Below, piece after piece: positions 42,601 through 54,600 of a DNA stretch of 64,000 bases. The translations under genes were made by a program, and so were the position numbers. Numbering within the stretch: position 1 is the first letter of the stretch; each line of letters begins with the position of its first letter. The notes beneath the pieces are model-generated. The model was not told the origin of the DNA. It saw nothing but the letters and a program-made list of their open reading frames with translations, and ran no database searches. The DNA is from Patella vulgata (lineage: Eukaryota; Mollusca; Gastropoda; Patellidae). The stretch spans positions 60,212,702 through 60,276,701 of the forward strand of contig NC_065881.2 in the NCBI RefSeq assembly GCF_932274485.2, in the 5' to 3' direction.

Positions 42601-45600
42601 TAGTTTATTGGGCAAGTATCCCCGTATAGTTGAAGCTTAGATGACAAATGCCCCGATCTACTTAAAACAGAATAAAAGGAAAAAGCTCTCGTGTATCGAA
42701 CTAACTGAGACACATACGCTCCGTAAGCTGGTGATAGTGGAAATGAAATGAAATGAAATGGGGTTTAACGTCCTACTGTTCTGCTCCTAAACTGGGCTAA
42801 TGAAGACGGGCATACGCCATACAGTGTGCTATGAGGGAAATTTTGCCCGGACAGCGGCGCTACGGCCTACTTTTATATCGAATTCCAACTGCCAAGGGAT
42901 CTTTTACGTGCACGCCAATGTGTACACGGGACCTCGGTTTTTCGTACCATCCGAACGACTAGACAGCTGTCCTTGTCAGGCCCTCCGTGGTGATAGTGGA
43001 TTGTTACTACTAATAAATTGAAAGTTGACAATCGGAAAGTCAAAGTCATCACGTTTATCGTACAATTTAACACTCAGTTTTAGTCCATGTGACAGGCAGA
43101 TATTCATTACCAATTTGATGAATTGGTTTAACTATGATTTTCAGTTAGCCTTAGGTCTAAAGTGTCCAAAATTGCTTGATGGACTTCCGGGTCACTTTGC
43201 CAAATGTCAGTTTGGCGGCCATCTTTAAAAAAAATGGCCGCCGTTTTTTTTCTTATTTGAAATAATGCGAGTCGGGGAAGCCTTCATAACTCCTCAACAG
43301 TTTCACCTATATGGATATGTAATATATCTCAAAATGTTCATAATATAATTCTGCATCTGCTGGTATATGATATATGTTGTTTAATCAATACTATCAGTTT
43401 TAAAATAAAAGATTAATCTGAAAAAAGCAACATTTTCGATTTTTTTTTTCTTGTCTGTTCGTATGTTTACTAACAAATCGTGTTCAGACCCATATAAGCC
43501 AAATTATCTGTTTGGTCAACTTAAGTGATTGAATAGATATCAGAAACATTGATCATAAAAAATAATCTCAAATATGAGTGTCCCAGATCCAAGATGGCGG
43601 AAATTCAAAATGGCGACAAAATGGCAATAATTTCAACAACTGTACTGGTTGCTCGAAGCTAAGTCTCGCTCCTCCATTTTTAGATTAAATCAAAATATGA
43701 CTGATACGTTCTAATTTATTTAATATCGGAGACATCCGATGCCATCGAGAGTTGATTATGCCCTGGTTCAGTTAATTAATGTCTAAATAATAATTTAGAA
43801 AACATTTCAGGCCTAAAGAAAGACCTGCAATAGGCAGATTTAGCTCTTGCACAATGTTTGTTTAATCTAAACAAAGAGTTTTAAAAATCCAAGATGGGGA
43901 AAATTCAAAATGGCGGTCAGAATTTCCATAACAAGAATGACTGTTTTATATAGCTTATAATGTCTCTTTTATAAGGTTTTCAGAGTCACTGAACATGAAT
44001 AAAAACTCAAAAATAATGCTGAAAATGATGTTAATGATACTGCTAAAAATGACACATCTTATTATGCGCCCCCCCCCCACACACACACACACACCCCCCA
44101 TAAACAATACAATGGGGCATAATATGGAATTGATTATTTTGGATCTCACAGATCACAAGACATTTCACCAAAATAGTGAGTCATTTTAATTTCATCTACT
44201 ATGCCTTTGCACCATTTTAAGCCGTATTGAGAATTATTTATGATATATCCAGTTGTTAAGAATTTAAGATCTCTTATTCGTTCAGAAATGGTAATGTGGT
44301 CCGTTTTGACATTAACGCCTCTATGCCCGGCAACTTTTGTCGTATAGTCTAGTAGGCCTGCAACCAAATTTTTTAGCTTGCTTAGAAACACAGTTCCGCT
44401 ACAAGGTCCTCCCTATTAAACAAACTATACATATTTGGAAAGCTTATAACACCAGGAACACAAATCCAATTAAAATGTTTTAAGGCCAGATGAAAATTGT
44501 GATAATTGTCAAGTAAATGTTATATTTATACTAACAATTGTGAAGTTGACATAAAATTACACATATGATACCTAGGATAGGACAGGCTTATCTTTGCTCC
44601 GTGAGGTGAACGACAGGGTTCTCTACAACCAGACTCGAAATTTCTTTTGAAAAAACTGACTGTAATTTAAATGGTACTTTCTAGAGTATATCCTGGTGTT
44701 TTTAGCTTATGCATATATCTTAATAATTCATCAAAAACGACATAAATTCATAACTACGCGAGAACATTGACTAGTTTATGGACCCCCGAAACTACCATAC
44801 TCCTTTTGAGTGTCCATCCCTGAAAAGGGAGGCAAAAGATATGATGTTAAAACGATAATTCATATATTATTTTACAGTTATATATATAAAAAAGAATGTC
44901 TCCTTTTTAGCCAATGGACAATTTATTGTTAGTTCATGTAGAAAGATATGGTGCTTATAAACGTCTTGCAAATTTCCGTATTACATGGTAGACTTCAACG
45001 TATCATATACACAATAGGTATTTATTTTACAAGTATAAAAAATGTTTCCGTTTTATCGAATGAACAATTTATTGTTAATTCGCGTGGAAAGATATGATGT
45101 TAAACATGTTACAACTGGTATATTAGTCGAGTATTTTACATTTTACAGAAAGTTTACGTTTAATCGAAATTTCAGTAAACAATTTATTTTAAAGTTGAAG
45201 GGAGTGTCCTACAGGTGGTAGACCATATTAAATGCTGCTTGAATGTGTATTTTCATAAACTTTGTATGCATATAGATTATTATACTGAAGGTTCGTCTGG
45301 ATAGAAAATAAGATTTTGTGTGAAACAGGTGTCCTAGAAAAAATGGGTTCACTAACATCAAATATCTGGTTCTACAAATTGTATTTGTCCCATCTAAGCT
45401 AATACCTGTGCGGAACAAACCTTTCCGTTTCATCGAAAATTCCAATAAATAATTCAATTTTAAATTCAGTGGCTACGAAAACCCTATACATGATATATCA
45501 CAAGCCCTACCTTGCATGATACTATAATAATAATAATAATAATAATAACTTTATTTAATGAGGCAACGTATTTAGTTTGCAAAAAAACTAATCTTCCATA

Positions 45601-48600
45601 GGTCCCTCCTAAGCTACAAAGACATAATACATGTAATATCAGGATAAATTTAAAATCATTAGAAATGCAATAGCATTTTAAAGTGGGAAGTTTGATAAGT
45701 CACTCCCAAACTTCAAAACATATACATTATACAAGTAGAAAATAGGAAGAACACTATAATTACACACAAAATAAAATAGAATGCAGTTGCAAGTTAAAAA
45801 TAATAAGTATGTCATCAGTTGAATATTATGGTTCCTTCAGTGTGCAAAATAAATGACTTTTCAGTTTAATCTTAAAATTTTCAACATTTTTACACATCTT
45901 TATATCAAAAGGCAGATTGTTCCATAAAAGACATGCAGAATAATGAAAAGTACGTTTCATGGATTCTGTTTTGCAATTTTGAAGAAAAAGAAATTTACTG
46001 GTCTGTGAACTGAGCAAGATATCCGTTTTGGAAACAAGAGATTTTTCAATAAAATAGAAATTTAGATAAAGTGGAGTATTAAATGTAATAATTTTGAATG
46101 CTAAGACAATTTTATTGTAAAGAATCCTCTGTGTAAGGGTAAGCCAACCGAGTTTAGTAAATAAAGAGGTGGACGGAGTTTCAATCGGTGCATCAACAAT
46201 AGTTCTTGCTGCCCTCTTTTGTAATTTTAAAAGAATGTCTAATCTACTTTTGGTAGCATTTCCCCAAATAATAGAGCAATAATCAAATATTGGTAGTATG
46301 TAACTGTTATAAAACAAAATTCCTGTCTCGTAAGGTAAATGATCTTTTATCTTATTTAGGAGAAATATTTTTGATGCAAGTTTTTTTAGACATATCTGCT
46401 ATCTGTGCTTCCCAATTAAGGTCTTGGTCAATTTGAATTCCAAGTAATTTTGCGGTAGTAACCGTCTCATTTTTCTCACCATGGAGTGATAAAGTTAGGT
46501 TTTTCTGATTTCTTTTGTGTTTTGATGAAATCAGCATTGATTTTGTTTTCGAAGGATTGATTACCATCCCATTGTTTTCACACCATTTAGCAACCAAATA
46601 GAGATAATTTTGGAGATTATTGGCGATGGATTAAATATCTTTGTGTGAACAATGCAGGGTACTGTCATCAGCAAACAAATCTATCTGACTTGATTCAATA
46701 TTGAGTGGGAAATCATTTATAAAAATAAGGAATAGGAGAGGACCCACGATCGACCCTTGTGGAACCCCGCATTTGACTGTAGTAATTGAGGAGGTAATTG
46801 ATCCTAAACATACTTTTTGCTTCCGTGAGTCAAGATATGATTCAATCAAAATTTGTGAATTATTATCAAATCGATAAAGATGTAGTTTTTCAATAATAAG
46901 CTTATGATCAATGAGATCAAATGCTTTGCTAAAATCAAGATACACTATACCACTCATCGCACCATTATCGATAGCATCAAGCCAATTATCTGTCATTCGG
47001 ATCGGTGCAGTAGCACATGAATGATTTGATCTAAATCCAGATTGGTAAGCATAAAGAACATTGAAGGTTTCCAAATCAGTTTGAATTTGAGTGCTCAAGT
47101 GCCTTTCGAATATCTTTGAAATTGTGGGGAGAATTGAGATTGGCCTATAATTGTTCGGATCATCTTTAGCTCCCTTGCGGTCATTTTGGACATCGGACAG
47201 AACCCCAACCGAAAATGACGTCACAGAAGTGACATAATCTCAAAATTGTCTTTAGGGACAAATTTTGACACAGAAACAACCCGTCCCCAAATATCGTTTC
47301 GATTGTGACACACTAGCTAAAAGTTCACTAAGTTTGTGCCCTGCCTCGCCGACGTTCAACATTTTAAATTTGACAGTCTACTTACGACTTTTGTTGAGTT
47401 TGCGGCCACCGCAGCTGTATAGGGAGGACCACTGGGCGTATTTATTTACGCTAATTGAATAACGTAAGAAGACCACACACATAATTTGGCTAAAATTACT
47501 CTGAACAGGATTTGGTAGTAAACTTATAAAATAAATCATGAAAACCTGGGAAAATAAAAATGCCAAAAGGTTGTTTTTTCCAGAATAATCTATTGATTTG
47601 GAAAATATATGATTCATTCAACAACAAGTATCATATAGCACCAGAAGAAGCATTTTCTTGTGAACATTGTGAGCCACATTCCATATCCATAGGTCGATCT
47701 TTTCAGGAGTTATGAAGGTTTCCCTGGATGCGCTCAATTTCAATGAAATAACGGCGGCCATCTTTAAAGATGGCCGCCAAAATGCAATTTAGCAAAGTAA
47801 CCCGGAAGTCCATCAACCAAATTTCAACACTTCAGCCACCAGGCTAACTGAAAATCATGGTTGAATTTATTCATCAAATTGGTAATGATGTTCCAAAATC
47901 CCAGGTCTGTCACATGGACTATTTATGGCAATTGTCAAAATCGAGACGCAGATCCAAGTAGGAAGCGTTATTGTCACTGTCAGTAGTATTTTTAATTTCG
48001 AGCTCATCGGGATATACGAAATTGACTTGTATTTTTGAGCTGATTTTATGGTAAAGGTGCCACTGTCAGATAATAGTGCTTGCCATGGGCGCTATATTTC
48101 CGACTGGTATATATAACACTTACGCAAGCAGGTACGTTAGATGACGCAACCATAACGTCACCCAAAGCCGTATATAGATTATGGGCTTTGTTCATCGCAA
48201 GTTGTGAGTGGTACTTCGGTTGAGTGATGCCTTTCAGCCTTTTCACATTGCGCATGCGTCGTCCAAATATATATATATATATATATATAACATATATATA
48301 TCGTGAAGCTAATAGTGACGCACACCAAGAAATGCTTGCGTAAAGGTGGGCGTTGCTACCCACACTGACGCAAGGTACGTTGCCACAAAAGGCAACGCAA
48401 ACCTGGCTTAAGTACTGCGGTAGCACATGTGTCACACCTCATAATAATCAGACAGAAGAAGAACATCGAGATGAATACCATGATGTTTGGAGAATCCAGT
48501 GTCCATGACAGGATATCGGGTCGTAATGGACAATTCAAAATAAAAACTGATTTTCACGGGATGAGAAATAGCAGTCAGTACATTACCTAGTTTTGATCAA

Positions 48601-51600
48601 TGTTGTGCTCAATGTTTTATTTCGATTTTCCATCTAAAACCCTTTTCATCGATGCATAGGCCTGTCGCGATTCAGGAACAGTATGCTTTAATATTTTAAT
48701 ACCGCAATGTGAAGTTAGTTAATTATGAACTTACTCATAGCTATGCAGCCCACAATCTCAAAAACCAAGTTTTGCGGAGATATTGTAAACCTTGTAAACG
48801 CCCAGTTTGGCTAGTCATAAGGCGTCCCCTATTAAATTTTAGAACCTTTTCTTCTAGATGGATAATGAATATAACCAAAATATTTGATTAAAGATGCATT
48901 ATGTAACATTTAGATAAAGAGCTATAATAGTTCCAAAATAGATAATTCAAAATCATTATATTAAAAATTTCATTCAAATTACTTTAGTCTCAGCGACGTT
49001 ATCACTGTTTGCAGTTTTGACATAGATTGTTTTGACATAGATAGACTGAGACTCAGCCTAGCTTCTCCATTGTTAAATTAAATCATTCAATGGTGATCGA
49101 TCGTAGAGAGAGTTGATTATAGGCTTGCCATGTGAAAAAAGTCTAAATAATAATTTATATAAAATTTGAAGCCAAAATAAAAACGTGTAAAAGGCAGATT
49201 TAGCGCTTAGATAATCCATCTTTAATAAATTGCCATGTGTAATCCGCTTCGTCCAGTAACAACAACTGAACACCTGTATTTTCGTCACATTAAATATTAA
49301 AATCGGTGGATGGTAACATTGTACTTTAAGACGTGTGGGTGTGTTGGTGTGTAGTTGGTGTCACAGACATTGCATCTTCCCTAAGTCAAAAAATTGTCTT
49401 GCTCCGTCATACAAAAAATATCTTGGCGGCCCTAAAACTATGCATAATCACTGGGCCTCTACATGGACCGTGGCTAAGAGTGTTATGGATTATGATGACC
49501 TTCGCCTTGACTCATTTTACAAGCACATATATATAAAGTGTACTAGAAAAGTATTCGTCATTTTGTGGTGGATCGTTATTCAAAGGTCGCAATATGTGAC
49601 ATATAAAACACCAATTCATTCCTTTACAAGGCTATATAATCACATTTTTTACAAAGTTGAATAGACCAGCGTGGTCTGTATATTAAATGAAGATAACAAC
49701 CTTAGAAATGTTTTACAAGTTTTGTTGACGTCAACGCATTGATTGTAATTCAAGCGGTTGCACGATATAATACAACAGAACTGGAGGTGGGCTGTATGAA
49801 TTCCATTCAAAGATATTTTCCCGTGGCCTCGCCCGCCGATTGCGTTGTTTGGAATATCTGTTATTCAAATAATTTTATTCATTATTAAAAATCAAATTTT
49901 GGATAGATGGATAGAGAACAAGCTAAATAAAAAGCGATTTTTTTTGTACAATCAAGGGCCATAATTCAGGAAGTTACGATCCGATATGCGTGAATATTGA
50001 TAGGAACCAAGAACTTTAGGTTATAAACATGTATTTCAAGTTTCATCAAAATCGAATCAAAATTGTGTCCTCTAGAGGTTCCACAACCTTGATATACCAT
50101 ATATTTACATTATTTGCGTACGAGGGGCGGCCATTTTGTCAGGCAGTTTTGGACCGATTTTCATGAAATTCGCACTCAACCATCATTAGGGTGTAACAGA
50201 GATATATTCAAACTTTTCTTTTCAATCGAATAAAAAGTGTGACCTCTAGAGGGACCACAAGCTAAAAACGCGATTTTTTGTACAATCAAGGGCCATAATT
50301 TCAGGAAGTTACGATCTCATATGCGAGATTATGGAAAGGACCCAAGATCTTTGGGTTATAAACATGTATTTCAAGTTTCATCGAAATCTGATCAAAATTG
50401 TTGCCCCTAAAGGGTCCACAACCTTTATATACTATATATTTACACTATTTGTGTACGAGGGACAGCCATTTTGTTCGGCAGTTTATGTCCGAATTTCACG
50501 GAATTCGAACTCAGCAATCAGTAGGGTGTAACGGTGATACATCCGAAGTTTTTTTTTTAACGGGACTGTGTTAATGAAAATGTGTAACGGCGTAAATAAG
50601 TTGCCCTTTTAACGAGCGCTTATCCAGCAGTGGTTTTTCCACGCGGATTAGGATTTCCTACAAAAAATTAAAATGGGCAGGGTTGAAAGATGTATTGCCA
50701 GGGATCTAAACAGATCAAGTATTGGAATATTTCTCCCCAAAAGTTTCTAATTGTTACTATTTTGTTTTGAACGCTGAATTTACAGACGAGCGCTTTTCAT
50801 TTTTAACAGAATGAAATTGGGTTTAACGTCCTACTTTTCTGCACCGACTGGCCTAATGAAGACGAACATATGCCATGCAGTGTGCAATGGGGGAAATTTT
50901 GCAACTCTCAAGGATTCATTACGCACACGCCAATGTGTACATGGGACCTCGGTTTTTCGTGCCACCCGAAGGTCTATACGTTGTCCCTTGCCAACCCTCC
51001 GCCCTGCACCCGAGTAACACAATGAAACAAATACATTAGTATGTCGCTTTTCTAGATAACATGTTTCTTCAGTCAATTAAGATATTTAAAACAGTGATTA
51101 TAAGTCAATTCAATCATTATATACTGCGCCAAATACAAAATAAATGGGGGGTGGGGGGTGGATTGCCGAATGGTTAGCACGTGCATGCTGTATCATAAAG
51201 CCTGTCATTGAGTCAACTGGCGTGGTTTCGAACCCCCGGTTGTACGTGACAAGAAGTAGGGTCGCCTGTCCAATCTCGTGGGTTTTCTCCGGGTCCTCCG
51301 GTTTCCTCCCACTGCTAAAGACCCCTACGCGCAAGCGAATTATTGAAATAAAATTAAAACCATATGTTAGTCCCGAAATGACCTAGTTTGTGTCGAGTGG
51401 ACGTTAAACCCCATTTCTCGCTCTCTCTCTCAAAATAAATGGCCACTTTAAATTTATTTTAAAGAAACTGAAAATTGTGAAATTAATTTACAACGAACAG
51501 ACATTCTCTTTTATAGCATTTAGCCAGCGCTATAATTTTAAAATTTAATAAGCCTGATCTTGTTTACAAAATAGGGAGCCAAGGTAGTCAAGTGGGTAAG

Positions 51601-54600
51601 ACGCTGACTCGCTAGCCTGGGGGTCGATCCCTGCATTCGCCGAGATAGTTCACAGATGTCTAGTCGTTCGGATGGGATGAAAACCCGAGGTCCCGTGTAT
51701 ACACTGGCGTGCACGTAAAGTTCCCTTGGCAGTTGGATTCGATATAAGAGTAGGCCATAGTGCCGCTCCCCAGGCAACATTTCCCTCATAGCACAGTGTT
51801 TGGCGTATGCCCCTCTAACTCTGTGGGAGCAGAACAGTAGGACGTTAAACCCCATGTCATTTGTTTACAAAATACCCACTGAGAAAGGCTATCAGAGTCG
51901 GTTGTTTAATTCCCCAGAAACCCTCCCAGGCGTCAATCTAATTAATATACAGATCTATATTTCGTTTCGTTTTTTTATACTTTCGATGGCCTACATTACA
52001 TGAAGATCTGACAAGTTATAGCGATAGGTCACGTCAGGGGTCAAAAGACCGACTTATGACCCGATGATGTCAGACATTTGATTAACCAATCAGCATTGAT
52101 GTTACTAGTGGATTACCCACAGTTCCGTGCAAAACACGCCTAAAGCTCGCCGTAATAGACCGTTTCATTGGCTTATCCCTGACACCATTCAGAACACGAG
52201 TTAAATAACAACTCTTCCAGATCCAAGTGTCGTAAAGACAAGTAAAACGAAATTTTGTACTATAAAAACGAAACGAAATAGGATCTGTGTTTTAACCAGA
52301 TTGCCCAGGCGTAGAATCAAAACGGAAGTTTCTAATATTTTGGGGAATAGCCCTTTTAAAAGGGTAAAAGGTAAACTAGATCCAAGTTCAGTCTTTGAAA
52401 AGAGTTAGGGTTAGAGGTAGTATTCCCCAAAATACTCATTTATATAAATTGGCAGAAATACCCGAACTTCCCCAACCGGCCTAGCTACAATTAGCATCTC
52501 TCACTTATCTTGTCCATTATCACTTTTTTATAGGTCATTGTGAAATCTAATTTGTAGAAGAGTTCGTCCAAGTATGATCGTCTTTAAAATGTAATTTATA
52601 AATGAGGTTGATGGTTCTATACTTTTGAGTTGGTTTGTCAAGGAAATAGGGGTCCCGAGTGTGGCGAGATATGTAGGTAATGGATGTGGATTTTTCACGT
52701 CAAGGGAGGTTACTCGATTTACGTTAGTGCTGAACACTGATATATCTTTCTAATGTAAAATAGATGTCAAGATCTTACCTCTTCTCAAATCTGCACAATA
52801 TGTATCTTTCATGCGTCCAATATCTGAGCAGTTCTGAAATATATTCCACCAGGTAAATCATTGTAAATATATGTATTTGGGCGATTATTAACTACAATTG
52901 GGAGTGAGGGCAGTCACAAAATTAAAAATTCATCGATGCTGAATTTAAAGTAAAGCAATATCTTATTGAACATCACCGTAAGTTAATACTTTTATTAAAA
53001 CCTCTATACTTGGGAGTTATAAATAGATTCCTGACTAAAGATTTTATGACTTTAGAACTTGTTATTTACTAGTACAATAAAATAATGTACCTTATTTATA
53101 AATATCATTCTCAGACCAGCCATCATCATATACGAGTCGAACCTGTTAGAACCAAACAACAGGACAGTAAAGTTTACATTTGGATCTATATGGGAGATGG
53201 TATGACCCCCTGGGGTAATAGGCAAACTGATTCCTTGAAACACATCGGTTCCTTGCACTTCTTGCCAGTTCTTGTCAGATACAGTTTTTCCATCCAATGT
53301 TAAACCGGAAGTGTCATTAGCCCTTATCACCACCGACACAGAGTTATAAAAGTTACTGCCATCATAAGTTTTGGGTGTTGCGAATGAATAATTAACGAAA
53401 TAGTGTTCAATGGAAGGAACTATAACCATCGCTGGATCTCCACGATTCGCCACGGTTGTTTTTGAGCGAACGAACATGGCCACCAGGACAGGTTTGTTAG
53501 TAGTTATTAAAGCGAATGTTTGTCGTGGAATGGTAATTAAAGTGTAGTAACCTTTGTGTATTGGGCCTATGGTTTCGTTGTAAGGCATTGTTATAAAAGT
53601 GTCGTCTTCACTAACTACAATTTTTATATAATAGTCCGCCCAACCGTTATATGGGGGTATAGTTATGAATGTCTTCCCCCAGGATTCAACTGGTAGCATT
53701 TGCTCTACAAGATGGTCAGAGCTCGTTCCGTCAATAGATACCCGTTTGCTGCCACTGACAATGGACACTGGTTGGTTGGTAATTATGTGAAGCCCTGTAA
53801 GATCAATCTCGGACGATTCGTTTAGGAAAGTGAAGGTTTGAAAACGATTGAGTTGAACCGTGAATGAATCATTAAATGCAACACCATCGACTACGAGACT
53901 GACGTCTGTTGGCAGCATGATGGTGATACTCGTATTGTCAACAACTCCTATGATTTTGAAAGTAGCTTTACTCTTCCAGGTTAAGAGATAATAGTCGCTA
54001 CCCAAAGCATCCACGGGCAGGACCAAAAATGAATCACTGGACAATCGCTCACTATTTATGGCACGAACAGCAATGTCACCACTGGCAGTAATATAAATCC
54101 CATTGTTCTCCACAGATTTCGAACTATGTTGTAGTTCTAATGGAATTGTTTTACGAATGGTTTCTCCAGCTAATATACTAAATGTGGAATCTAAACCCAG
54201 TTCTTTCCTCAAAGGGGCACTTATAGAAACATTAACACCCGTGTCTGCGATATTTGTTATATAAATCTCCATATTCGTAGTTAGTTTTCTATTTGCGTAA
54301 CCAGAATTTTCTAGAAACCCGAAGATAAATTCCGTCCCACTGCTGTCTTGTCCTGAAATATTAATGATGTTATTTTATTTTCTGGAAGAAACAATGAAAA
54401 ATAACCTAATTTGGTATTAGCTATAAGGAATTATTTATTAGGATATAAGAAAGAACATAAAGATTATTCTTGGTGATTAAATCTGTTAGTTTTGTGAACA
54501 AAGCAATATTGCTCAAAGGCTACTGAATTACATTGAAGACGTAAATGTTCTTAATGAAATGAAATGAAATGGGGTTTAACGTCCTACTGTTCTGCTCCTA

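Larger units (their letters stand above)
12474..52778 (-). other. VWDE-like: Intron 3, about 40.3 kb
   Basis: This runs from the exon 3 donor to the exon 4 acceptor. I found no host exon, tRNA or independent gene in it; recognisable content is mobile DNA and satellites, listed separately. Short open frames in it follow repeats. Confidence 0.8.

Noticed and set aside
43955-44391. Adjacent open frames around a C-run/(AC)n
   Set aside because: Frames are on both strands across simple repeat, with no splice pattern or recognisable domain.
45209-45457. 82-codon minus open frame next to the LINE
   Set aside because: Beyond the LINE's (TTA)n tail and made of degenerate 'cgttttatcgaa' repeats; no homology recognised.
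51538-51855. 105-codon minus frame, identical at 55759-56076
   Set aside because: Conservation comes from the recent DNA duplication and the SINE in it, not from coding function.
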